Shown: piece after piece, positions 26,377-34,576 of the stretch
Numbering within the stretch: position 1 is the stretch's first letter
Layout of the letters: the number at the start of each line of letters is the position of its first letter
Source of the DNA: CAVUBL01 sp963837945
GTDB taxonomy: Bacteria; Acidobacteriota; Thermoanaerobaculia; Multivoradales; DATKCC01
Assembly (NCBI GenBank): GCA_963837945.1
Contig: CAWIQD010000005.1
Coordinates: 224,247-288,246 of the forward strand
Reading direction: 5' to 3'
Length of the DNA stretch: 64,000 bases
The notes under the pieces: model-generated
Told to the model about the DNA's origin: nothing
What the model saw: only the letters and a program-made list of their open reading frames with translations
Databases searched by the model: none
Program-made: the position numbers and the translations under genes

Positions 26377-29300
26377 TCGCTTGTCCCTTCGACGAGACGC
26401 CCGAAGCAAGCCTTCTCAGCGCCTTGCCCTTCCGGCCCTTCTGTAAGGCAATGACCCGCCAGGAAGTGGGCGAGCTCATGAGCGAGTTTGGCAGCAAGGC
26501 AGCGGAGTTTCTTGGGGTCGGAGCCCTCGGTCAGCCGGCGGTCGATCCAAATCCAGTCGGAGCACTTGTAGGTGCCGTAGGCTTGGGATGGATCGAGAGG
26601 AGCTGCAGCGGTGTAGATGATGGGGGCGGCACCATTTTCGTCAAGCATTCGAGGGTCGAGCCCGAGCTTCCGGAAAATCTTCTGGCACGGATCGCATGGG
26701 TCGCTCTGCTTGTTCCCGGGGAGGACGAGCGGGCGGAGGAGATCGAAAGCTTCCCGGATCCTGTGAGCGCCTGGACCGATGACTGTGTAGAGCCCGAGAG
26801 GGTCAGTGCTGAGCAGCGGGTTGTTCCGAGCGTAAAGATAGAGGTTCGACTCTCCGCTTCGGAGTCGCTTGGGATCGGGCCGGGTATAACGTGCAGTCTG
26901 CGTCTCGAGCCACCGCCAGGCGTTTTGGTAGATCCCGGCCCCGGAGGTGGCGTCGGCCCAGACATCACTGACCCACTGCCCCGGCAGTCGGAGGTCGATC
27001 CGGTTCTCGGAGGCGCCATTGCCGGTGCCGGCCTGATAGTCGGTACCAAACGGCCGAAACCCTCCGCCCCAGGTGATCGCCCCGGTCTGGTCGGTGGCCA
27101 CAAGAGGAGTGCCGAGGTGATCGGTCGTCAGGTACGTCCAGGTCTCAGCGCCGGTGCCGTCGATTTCGAGCTGGGCGACAGGGCGGCCGGCGAGGTAGAA
27201 GACGTAGGTCGTGTCGAGCGGGTCCGTGGGGCTGGGCTTCCGGCGGAGGGTATGGAGGAGGCCGGCGGAGTCGTAGACCGGGGTGACGGAGGCCGTGCCG
27301 CCGGCGGTCTCGGTGGCGCTCCGGAGGAAGCCTCGGCCGTCGTAGAGGAAGGCGGCGCTCGCTCCCGAGGCCGGGTGATCGGCAGCGGCCAGACGGCTCG
27401 CGTCGTCGAAGGTGAAGTCGACGAAGTTCCCGCCGGGGGCCACGGAGTCGAGGTTGCCGGCGGCGTCCCAGGTGTAGTCGCGGGTGCCGGTGACGGCGAG
27501 GTTCACGAGGTCGAGGATCGGGGTGTCGCCGGAGGCGGCGTTCGTCGCGTAGACGTAGCCGTCGGCGGTGGCGCCGCCGTCGCGGCTTTCGCTGAGCCGG
27601 TTGCCGATCTTGTCGTAGGTCCAGTCGAGGGTCCCCCACGGGCCGTCGGCGGAGGTGAGGGAGTACTGCGGCGCCTGGTAGCCGAAGGTGCGGTCGGAGT
27701 AGGTGGGCAAGGAGCCCGCTCCGGCGGCGAAGGAGGCGCCGTTGCCCACGGAGAAGCCGCTCGACAGGACAACCTTGCCTTGGGCCTGGAAGGTCACGTG
27801 GCCCGGGCTCTCGACGGCGAAGCCGTTGCCCGCCTGGAGGTCCGCGCACGAGGTATAGGTCTCCTGGCCGGTCGCGGTGTGGTTCTCGAGGACCAGGCCC
27901 GAGCCGCCGCCGGAGCACTCCGCGGTCTCGACGATCTCGGTGACGTTGCCCACCGGGTCGGTCGTGTAGGTCCAGGTGTGGCCGGGGACGCCGGTAGTGA
28001 GGCCCGAGAGAGTGATCCCGGTAGGCACGTAGCGGCCGTCGAAGGCCCGGGTCTCGGCGGCACCGTTGCCCAGCCCCAAGCTCGAGAGCGGCCCCGAGGG
28101 CAGGTAGGAGGCGGCCGTGACGACGGCGGTGGGCGTGACGCCCCCGGCGGGGGTCGTCACCGAGAGGCTCGTCTCGCGGTCGGCGTAGTCGAAGCCGTAG
28201 GCGGCGCTCACGCCTCCAGGATAAACGATCCCGGTGCGGTTGCCGTTGGCGTCCCAGCTGTATCCGAGCTCGCCGTCCTTCACCGTGCGGCCGAAGTGGT
28301 CGTAGCAGTAGTCCAGGGTCTCTCCGCCCCGGGTGATCGAGGCCAGGCGGCCGACGGGCGAGCTCGTGCCTCCGCAGGAGCCCGGCGCCGCGTCATAGGC
28401 GTAGTCCGTGTCCAGGGTGTCGTCGGGGTAGTCGACGTTCGTCACCCGGTCGAGCTCGTCGATCGTCCGGGCGACGGTGACGCCCCGGGCGTCGGTCGTC
28501 TGGTCCTCTTCTCCGTGCTCGTTGTAGGAGTGGGTGGTCGTGCCCGAGACGAGGGAGTCCTCCCGGGTCAGGAGGTCGCGATCCGAGTAGACGTAGGTGG
28601 TCGGGTTCCCCTCGGCGTCGGTGACGCCGGTTAGGTGGTCCTGGACGTCGTACGAATACGTGGTGACGGCCGTTCCCGGGCTCCCGCCCGGAGGCTCCCA
28701 GGCCTGCGTCACGCTCGTCAGCCGATTCAAGGGGTCGTAGGCGTAGCTGGTGGTCGCCGGGTCGGTCTCGGGGTCGAGGTTCGGCTCCCAGATCTGCTCG
28801 AGGTTGCCGTTGCAGTCGTAGCCGAACGTAGTCGTCGCCTCTTCGGGCGAGTCGGCGCCCTGCCGTACGGCGTGGACCTGGCAGCGGTTGGTGTAGTCGT
28901 AGGCCGTGGCCGAGTGGGTGACCCAGGCCGAGCTGTCCGCGTCCCACCGCTGGCGCTCCTCCCGCGTCCGGTTGCCGGCCGCGTCGAGGGTGTAGACGAC
29001 CCGCTCGCCGTGGGTCGTGGCGTCGGGCCTCCGCTCGACGGAGATGAGGCGGCCGGTGTCCGGCTCATAGCCGTACTCGATGACGTTGCCGCCGGGCAGG
29101 GTCGTCCGGAGGAGGTCGCCGAAGCTCGTGTACTCGTAGGCCGTCGCCAGGTCGTCGCTCGAGGACATGGAGTCGGGGCCGAGCTGGACGACCGCGGTCA
29201 CCCGGTCGAGATCGTCGTAGGCCGTGGTGGTCTCGAGGCCGTTCGGGTCGGTCACCGAGGTGCGGCGGTTGTACTCGTCGTAGCCGAAGGTGGTGGTACC

Positions 29301-31355
29301 GACGAGGGGATCGGTCCTGGTGAGGAGGACGAGGTCGCCCGTGCCGCGGCTGGGGTCGTAGGTGAAGGTCGTCTGGTCGGTCGTCGTGTAGCCCGGCGGG
29401 TCGATCGAGAGCGGCTGGCCCGCGGCGTTGTACGTAATGACCGTTTGGTAACTGAAGGCGGAGCCGGACTCGGCGCCGGAGATCGTCCGGCTGGTGGGGT
29501 TGCCGGCGCTGTCGTAGCCCGAGGCCGTCGTCCGGAACGAGGTGACGGCGGAGACCGAGGGCTGGTCCACCTCGGTCACGAGGGCCGGGTAGGGGCCGTC
29601 GTACGCCCAGGTGGTCAGCCGCTGGTGATCCATGTCGCCCGCGGCCTCGGTCCGGGAGGTCGTGAGCCCCGAGGTGTTGTACTCGAAGTCGGTCGCCGTG
29701 CCGCGGCCGTCGAGGATCTCGATGGGCAGAAGCGGGTTGTCCGAGCTCTCGTCGTAGGAGAGCTGGGAGTTGGGTCCCATGTCGCACACTGGACAGTCGC
29801 CGTTGATCTGCTTCATCCGGACGTTCTGGCTCGCGGGCTCCCGATCGTAGGTGTAGGTGATGGGATCGCCCACCGGGGGCTGAACCGTCGTCTGGGTCGA
29901 GCTGTCGTAGGTGAAGGACCAGACCTCGGTGCCCGCCGCCGGCGTGTCGCCCCCCTTCCAGACCTTCTCGATCTTGCCGTCCGTGTCGTAGGACCAGGCG
30001 CGGACGACTCGGGTAGAGGAGCCGTCCTTGCCCCGCAGGGTGACCTTCGCGAGGTACTCGGTCGTCGGGTCGTAGGCGAAGAGGAGCGCCGTGTCGTCAG
30101 GCCGGTCTATCTCGACGAGGTCGTCGCCGACCCATGTGTAAGTCCAGGGGGCGAGGTGGGTGGTCCCGTCGATCCCGTACTCGGTGGTCGTCTCGAGCTT
30201 CCCCTCGGCGGGGTCGCCCGAGGGGTAGTAGGTGTACTCCTCGCTCCGCCCGTCCGGGAAGGTGACGCTCGTCAAGACCCCGGAGGTGTAGTGGCCCACC
30301 GTGGCGTAGGCCGAGCCCTCGGGCGGGGTCGTCGACTCCCAGAGACCCGAGGCGTCGAAGGCGTCGACCGTGCCGTCGAGGTCGGTGAGAGTCCAGCCGG
30401 ATCCGGTCCAGGTCAGGGTCCGCTTCTCGGAGGACGGCTTCGCGGTGCCGTAGATCCCGGTCGAGGTGTCGAGTGTCTTGAACTCGCGGTAGGTCCCGTA
30501 CCTGGTGACCAGGAACACGTGGCTCTCGTCGGGCACCGGCAGGATGCGCTCCCGGTAGTCGGCCGACCAGAACTTGCCCAACGTGACCAGGAGCTCGTCC
30601 GAATGCGGAAAGCCGGCGATCCCCGCGCCGCCCGCGGCGTAGCGAAGCCGCGCCCCACCGGTCGCGAGGTCGCCGGGCCCGCCGTAGCCCGGGCCGCTCC
30701 CGTCCGGGGGCGTGCCAGCGGCCGTGCAGTCGCGGCAGGTCTGATCGCCCGTGCCGCACTTCTCCATCTGCGGGATCACGCAGCCGGCGTTGCCGGCGAA
30801 GTCGAGGGGCGTGTCGACCTCCTTGGGGCAGGAAGTGTAGCCGTTCTTGCAGACGATCGTCTTCAGGAGGTAGGCGCCGCCGGAGGGGTTGAAGCAGTTG
30901 GCGCTGGCCGTGACGTAGACGATTCCGAAGTCCTCGGTGATCGCCGCGCCGGGTACGCCGCACTCCGCGATGGGCGAGCTGCCACCTTGGTGGTAGAGCT
31001 CCTCGGCGACATAGCTGTAGTAGTAGCCGACGTCGGAGGGGTGGTTCTGGTGGTTGCCCGGAACCTCGAGGTCGAGCTCGGCCGTCATGGCGCAGGTTGC
31101 GAAGTACGGGTTGCACGCCGGGTTGTCGAGCGAGTAGAAGGGGCCGGCGACGTCCGGGTTTTTGCAGTACCCCCAGGTGGAGCACTTCTCGGTCGTGGCG
31201 AGGTCCGGCCCGTCGCCCGTCTCGTTGTAGTAGAGCTGGGTACCGCTGCAGGAGACGAAGGCCGCCCGGGCCGGGTATGGGAAGAGGGCGGCCACCACGA
31301 TCGCCAAGACCACGCTCCAGGCCAGAGCTGCCAGAACCTGCCGCAGGTGGTTCAC
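26364..31355 (-). CDS. Exported Rhs/YD-repeat polymorphic toxin with HExxH C-terminal tip
   Basis: 1663 residues from a GTG at 31355 with a GGGAGGAGG site 7 bp upstream. Order: Sec signal peptide (LRQVLAALAWSVVLAIVVAALF), Cys-rich domain of about 190 residues, start of the Rhs shell (PHSDELLVTLGKFWSADYRERI), many YD repeats (YDELDRVT/YDSAGNPT type), a beta-motif insert (LQAGNGFAVESPGHVTFQAQGK, SSGFSVGNGASFAAGAG), then the core end (DHLGTPLVATDQTGAITWGG, YARNNPLLSTDPLGL). The tip of about 141 residues has CDPC near residue 1554 and KLAHELAHFLAGHCLTEG, HExxH at 1626-1630, so it is a predicted zinc peptidase. No PAAR, VgrG or TcB-type neighbours are present. An upstream open frame to 31790 lacks support. 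Confidence 0.9.
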   Translation of the reverse strand: MNHLRQVLAALAWSVVLAIVVAALFPYPARAAFVSCSGTQLYYNETGDGPDLATTEKCSTWGYCKNPDVAGPFYSLDNPACNPYFATCAMTAELDLEVPGNHQNHPSDVGYYYSYVAEELYHQGGSSPIAECGVPGAAITEDFGIVYVTASANCFNPSGGAYLLKTIVCKNGYTSCPKEVDTPLDFAGNAGCVIPQMEKCGTGDQTCRDCTAAGTPPDGSGPGYGGPGDLATGGARLRYAAGGAGIAGFPHSDELLVTLGKFWSADYRERILPVPDESHVFLVTRYGTYREFKTLDTSTGIYGTAKPSSEKRTLTWTGSGWTLTDLDGTVDAFDASGLWESTTPPEGSAYATVGHYTSGVLTSVTFPDGRSEEYTYYPSGDPAEGKLETTTEYGIDGTTHLAPWTYTWVGDDLVEIDRPDDTALLFAYDPTTEYLAKVTLRGKDGSSTRVVRAWSYDTDGKIEKVWKGGDTPAAGTEVWSFTYDSSTQTTVQPPVGDPITYTYDREPASQNVRMKQINGDCPVCDMGPNSQLSYDESSDNPLLPIEILDGRGTATDFEYNTSGLTTSRTEAAGDMDHQRLTTWAYDGPYPALVTEVDQPSVSAVTSFRTTASGYDSAGNPTSRTISGAESGSAFSYQTVITYNAAGQPLSIDPPGYTTTDQTTFTYDPSRGTGDLVLLTRTDPLVGTTTFGYDEYNRRTSVTDPNGLETTTAYDDLDRVTAVVQLGPDSMSSSDDLATAYEYTSFGDLLRTTLPGGNVIEYGYEPDTGRLISVERRPDATTHGERVVYTLDAAGNRTREERQRWDADSSAWVTHSATAYDYTNRCQVHAVRQGADSPEEATTTFGYDCNGNLEQIWEPNLDPETDPATTSYAYDPLNRLTSVTQAWEPPGGSPGTAVTTYSYDVQDHLTGVTDAEGNPTTYVYSDRDLLTREDSLVSGTTTHSYNEHGEEDQTTDARGVTVARTIDELDRVTNVDYPDDTLDTDYAYDAAPGSCGGTSSPVGRLASITRGGETLDYCYDHFGRTVKDGELGYSWDANGNRTGIVYPGGVSAAYGFDYADRETSLSVTTPAGGVTPTAVVTAASYLPSGPLSSLGLGNGAAETRAFDGRYVPTGITLSGLTTGVPGHTWTYTTDPVGNVTEIVETAECSGGGSGLVLENHTATGQETYTSCADLQAGNGFAVESPGHVTFQAQGKVVLSSGFSVGNGASFAAGAGSLPTYSDRTFGYQAPQYSLTSADGPWGTLDWTYDKIGNRLSESRDGGATADGYVYATNAASGDTPILDLVNLAVTGTRDYTWDAAGNLDSVAPGGNFVDFTFDDASRLAAADHPASGASAAFLYDGRGFLRSATETAGGTASVTPVYDSAGLLHTLRRKPSPTDPLDTTYVFYLAGRPVAQLEIDGTGAETWTYLTTDHLGTPLVATDQTGAITWGGGFRPFGTDYQAGTGNGASENRIDLRLPGQWVSDVWADATSGAGIYQNAWRWLETQTARYTRPDPKRLRSGESNLYLYARNNPLLSTDPLGLYTVIGPGAHRIREAFDLLRPLVLPGNKQSDPCDPCQKIFRKLGLDPRMLDENGAAPIIYTAAAPLDPSQAYGTYKCSDWIWIDRRLTEGSDPKKLRCLAAKLAHELAHFLAGHCLTEGPEGQGAEKACFGRLVEGTSECGF

Positions 31356-31442
31356 TGCGGACCTCCTCCCGAGGCTGCCGCCGACACATGGCCGCTCGTC
31401 GTGGGGGCAAAGGGCCGGCGAATTGATTCGAGCCATCGATGT

Positions 31443-31466
31443 CCGGACCACGTTAACGTGGTCCGG
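31443..31466. promoter_or_regulatory. Perfect 24-bp palindrome upstream of the rhs gene
   Basis: CCGGACCACGTT followed immediately by its own reverse complement, centred about 100 bp upstream of the rhs GTG start and about 210 bp upstream of the sigma factor gene, in the divergent intergenic region. The same half-site GGACCAC recurs before the sigma gene (31640-31650) and three times before the TPR gene (33775-33806). A dimeric regulator binding site or autoregulatory element is the likely reading. Confidence 0.6.
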
Positions 31467-31639
31467 CGCAACTAGGCAAGTACGTAGATCCGCAGGTCTC
31501 ATGTTCGGCAAGAGCGCAAGCGCCGAGAGCCCAGCCGCGCCGTGGTCGGGGGCCGGAAGCGGGGGAGGGGAGGGCGCGCCGAGCTCGGCGGAGGTTTCCG
31601 CAGATCGGAGGAGCTTCGCCGCCGGCATGGCGATCGCCG

Positions 31640-31650
31640 CCGGACCACGG
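31640..31650 (+). promoter_or_regulatory. GGACCAC half-site in the sigma factor leader
   Basis: CCGGACCACGG, an 11-bp match to one arm of the palindrome at 31443-31466, ends 12 bp before the GTG start of the ECF sigma gene. Too close to the start for a core promoter; it may be an operator in the leader. On its own a short match like this is weak evidence; its value lies in the repetition at three neighbouring promoters. Confidence 0.4.
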
Positions 31651-31662
31651 TAGGCTTGCTCC

Positions 31663-32436
31663 GTGGAACATACGACGGTTCGTATACGAGAGGCCCGCGA
31701 GATTCCGGACGCGCCGGCGGCCCTCGAGCCGCCCTGGTGGCCGTCGCTCGAGGAGCTCCTCCCGGTCCTCCGCCCACGCCTGGAGCGCATCCTCTACCGC
31801 TACGGTATCCCGGCCGAGGACGCCCCCGACCTGGTCCAGGAGACCCTCCTCGTCCTCTGCCACAGGCGCTCCCGGATCCGCGATCCGGAGGCCTGGATCG
31901 TCGTCACCCTGCGGAACCGCTGCCGCATGTACTGGCGCTCCCGGAGGTCAAAGGCGGGGGACCTGCGCTGGGTGGTCTCCTCCGAGCTCGTCGCGACGCT
32001 CGCCGAGACCCGAGGCGCCGAGGCCCTCCTCGGCAAGCGGCTCGACCCCGGCGACCCCGATCTTCGCCACGACCTCGCCCGGGCGCTCGCGCGGCTGCCC
32101 GAGCCCTGGGCCGAGGTCGTCCGTCTGCGGATCGTGGCCGGCTGCAGCGACGAGGAGACGGCCCGGGCGACCCCCTACCAGGCCTCGAGCATCCGGAAGA
32201 TCTTCGGCCGCGCCCGCCGGCGCCTGGGCGCGCTCCTCGCCGGGGAGGGCGGCTATCCCACTACCTCGACGCCAGAGAACGACCGCCGGCGGCCCCACCG
32301 GCGACAAGAGCCGCCGGTCGAGGTTGACCTCGCCCAGCGTCTTGAGGCCCTCGAGCGGCGCCAGGTCGAGCTCTCGGCCGAGCTCGCCGCGGTGATCGCG
32401 GCCTTGCGCCGGCCGAGCCGTGGCGTGGCGGGCTAG
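31663..32436 (+). CDS. ECF-type RNA polymerase sigma factor
   Basis: 257 residues from a GTG. Region 2 is visible as LRPRLERILYRYGIPAEDAPDLVQETLLVL followed by DPEAWIVVTLRNRCRMYWRSRRSK (helix 2.4). Region 4 is LARLPEPWAEVVRLRIVAGCSDEETARATPYQASSIRKIFGRARRRL. A C-terminal extension of about 55 residues ends in a coiled-coil-like stretch (LAQRLEALERRQVELSAELAAVIAAL), which could contact a partner protein. There is no classical anti-sigma gene adjacent; the TPR/CxxC gene converges on it, their stop codons sharing CTAG. The divergent rhs gene may be among its targets. Confidence 0.88.
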   Translation: MEHTTVRIREAREIPDAPAALEPPWWPSLEELLPVLRPRLERILYRYGIPAEDAPDLVQETLLVLCHRRSRIRDPEAWIVVTLRNRCRMYWRSRRSKAGDLRWVVSSELVATLAETRGAEALLGKRLDPGDPDLRHDLARALARLPEPWAEVVRLRIVAGCSDEETARATPYQASSIRKIFGRARRRLGALLAGEGGYPTTSTPENDRRRPHRRQEPPVEVDLAQRLEALERRQVELSAELAAVIAALRRPSRGVAG

Positions 32437-33751
32437 TTCGCGGGGCCGAAGCGCGCCTCGGGGCTCCGCTCGGCCTGGCGGAGGAAGGCCGCGACCCGGA
32501 GGATCCGCTCAGCGGTCAGCTTCCGGGCCCGGGCCGCGTCGCGCAGAAGCAGGAGCGCCGCCAGGGCCTCCTGGTGGAGGGCATACGCCTGGAACAGCTC
32601 GACCGCCTGGCCCGCCACCTCCTCGAGGCTTCCCGGAAGCGGCCCTGCCCGTGGTAGAGGACCGCGAGGTCGAGGCAGACGAGGGCCGCGTTGAAGCCGT
32701 GACGCTGGCGGACGAACTCCTCCCGGATGGCGAGGTAGCCGGCCTCGGCCGCGACCGGGTCGCCCACCTCGCCGGCGATCCGGGCCTGGAGCCACGCGAC
32801 GCGGAGCCGCGTGTGGGCGTCGGCCCTCTCGGCGTAGAGGTCGGAGTCCCAGTCGAGGAGGTCGCGGGCTTGGACGGCCTTGCCTGCCTGCACCAGGTTG
32901 TAGGCGTGGTTGAGCTGGGCCGCGAGGTAGAGCCGCTGGTTCCTCTCGAGAGAGAGGAGCGCCAGGGCCGCGCGGTCGGCGTCGAGGGCCGCCGGAATGT
33001 CGCCGCGGTGGTTCTGCAGAATGCTTAGCTTGACCAACACCCGTGCCAGCCGCTCCTCGTCCCCCAGGGTCTTGTAGAGCGCGCCGGCGTTCTCCAGGTG
33101 CTCGGCGGCCTCGTCCAGGCGGCCGAGGTCGGTGCAGAATGAGCCGAGGAGGCTGTTCGGCTCGGCGCCGAGCTCGAGGTCGGTCACCCGGTGGGCGTCC
33201 ATCAGGTTTCGGGCCTGGTAGAGGCGGGCGCGGGCGCCCTCGAAGTCGCCCATCGCTCGGTGGGCGTTGCCCTGGTAGGCGATCCCCAGGATCAGGTGGG
33301 GATAGTAGGGCGTCGGGTAGGACTCGGCGACCGCCTCGGCCGCCCGCGCCCAGGCGAGGGAGCCATCGAGGTCGTCGGGCAGGCAGGCCCGGGCCTCGTC
33401 GATCAGGTCCTCGCCCAGGGCGACGTTCGCGAAGCGCTCCGGGGAGTTCTTGATCCGGAGGAGTCGCTGCTCGCCCGAGAGACCGCGGAGGGCCGCGAGG
33501 AGCGCCGGCGCCGCCTTCCGGTCCTCGTCGTAGCGGCGGAGCTCGGCTTCGATGTGTACCGCCCGGCTCACCGAGCCGCGGTAGGCGTCCCGCGGGATCT
33601 CCGCCGCGGCCACCGCCTCGAGCTCCTCCCGGCAGCCCGGGCAGAGCGAGCCCAGCCGCTCGAGGAGCACCTCGGCCAGGTGGCGGTAAGTGATCTTCCC
33701 CCGGCGAGCGGCCAGGAGGAGCCTCCTGGAGATGTGGCGATGCTTGGCCAT
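32433..33751 (-). pseudogene. TPR-repeat protein with N-terminal CxxC motif, one frameshift near the C-terminus
   Basis: About 438 residues once the frame change near 32625-32640 is bridged. The N-terminus (ISRRLLLAARRGKITYRHLAEVLLERLGSLCPGCREEL) carries a CPGC motif, followed by an all-helical TPR-like solenoid (LILGIAYQGNAHRAMGDFEGARARLYQAR, LGRLDEAAEHLENAGALYKTLGDEERLA, AALVCLDLAVLYHGQGRF). The C-terminal end (AVELFQAYALHQEALAALLLLRDAARARKL) is in the second frame. Proteins of this build often accompany ECF sigma factors in Acidobacteriota-like genomes and could act as their regulator. Upstream are three GGACCAC half-sites. Without the bridging, a 411-residue product with a foreign tail would be made. 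Confidence 0.72.
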
Positions 33752-33774
33752 AGTGAAATACCTTTATCGTAAAT

Positions 33775-33806
33775 GTGGTCCCCCTGGACCACGGTGCGCG
33801 TGGTCC
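33775..33806 (-). promoter_or_regulatory. Cluster of three GGACCAC half-sites upstream of the TPR gene
   Basis: GTGGTCC (33775-33781), then GGACCACG (33786-33793) and CGTGGTCC (33799-33806). The first pair forms an inverted repeat with a 4-bp spacer, the second pair an inverted repeat with a 5-bp spacer. They lie 24-55 bp upstream of the ATG at 33751, in the usual promoter/operator position, and share the half-site of the perfect palindrome upstream of rhs. Confidence 0.55.
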
Positions 33807-33884
33807 GGCCGGCGGGACAAGGCCGAAGAAATGGGCGCCGACGGTGTGCCAGCGGACCGCCGGCGGCCCTAGAGGAGAGACGGG

Positions 33885-34159
33885 CTAGCCGTCGGGGTCG
33901 ACCATCGCGCCGTTCTGCGGATCGACGACGGGACCGTCGGTCAGGGCGGCCCCGCCGTCGGGGTCGGCACCCTGGCGGTTGGCGGCGAAGAGGCTCACCA
34001 GCGGTTGGGTGAGCTCCCCCACCAGTGGGTGAGGATCTGGACGAGGCCCGCCGGCGAGACGGCGGGCGGCGAGGGCGCGGCGAAGAGCGGCGACGCCACC
34101 AGCAAGACGACCGCCACCCCGAGGGCCGGGAGGACCCGGAGACACCTGCGATGCCACAT
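33885..34159 (-). pseudogene. Small exported peptide, frameshifted at a G run
   Basis: From ATG 34159 (AAAGGG upstream) a signal peptide (LRVLPALGVAVVLLVASPLFAA) is followed by PSPPAVSPAGLVQILTHWW. A one-base change in the GGGGG run near 34015 leads into the frame GELTQPLVSLFAANRQGADPDGG ending ALTDGPVVDPQNGAMVDPDG at 33885. The bridged product is about 91 residues with an acidic Asp/Gly/Pro tail. No known family. It lies between the TPR gene and the RHH gene, all on the minus strand. If the G run is miscounted in the assembly, the gene is intact. Confidence 0.55.
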
Positions 34160-34307
34160 GAGAGACCCTTTCCGGGAGAGGCGACGCGGGGCCGGCACCT
34201 CGCCGGCGGGTGCCTCCCCCTAGTGCTCTCAGTGTGGACGAGGGCGCCAGTGCGTCGCCGTATGCTCCGGAGGGCGGCGCACGAGCCCGGGTGATCAGGG
34301 CGGCGCG

Positions 34308-34520
34308 CTACTCGATGTCGTAGTAGACGCGGAGGGCCTCGCGGACGAGCTCGGCCTCGGTCCGGCCGGTGTCGAAAGCCTCCTTGCGCAGACGGGATTC
34401 GACGTCGCGGTCGATCCAGAAGGTCTTGCGGACCATCAACGGCGTGATGGTGGTCTTGCCACCGCGGCGGCCGCGGAGCGGGCGCTCCCCGTCCGGCTTG
34501 TCGTCCTTCGACGGAGTCAT
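34308..34520 (-). CDS. Ribbon-helix-helix (CopG-like) protein
   Basis: 70 residues. After a basic N-terminal region (RRGGKTTITPLMVRKTFWID) comes a typical RHH pattern: beta strand RKTFWID, then helices DVESRLRKEAFDTGRTEAELVREALRVYY. It may be a transcription factor or an antitoxin without a visible toxin partner. The start lies 56 bp from the divergent DNA methyltransferase gene, so it could regulate that gene. Confidence 0.75.
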   Translation of the reverse strand: MTPSKDDKPDGERPLRGRRGGKTTITPLMVRKTFWIDRDVESRLRKEAFDTGRTEAELVREALRVYYDIE

Positions 34521-34576
34521 TGGTGCTGGATTCTAGCGCGTAGGACACAAGACCGCAGGAGGGGTAGAATTCGCGA

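Noticed and set aside
26364..31355. Type VI secretion link for the Rhs protein.
   Set aside because: It has its own Sec signal peptide and no PAAR motif, and no VgrG, Hcp or adaptor gene is in the window.
26424..31475. Two long open frames on the plus strand (736 and 946 codons) opposite the rhs gene.
   Set aside because: They are antisense reading of the YD repeats, rich in Val, Gly and Arg with no domain; the minus-strand frame is unmistakably Rhs.
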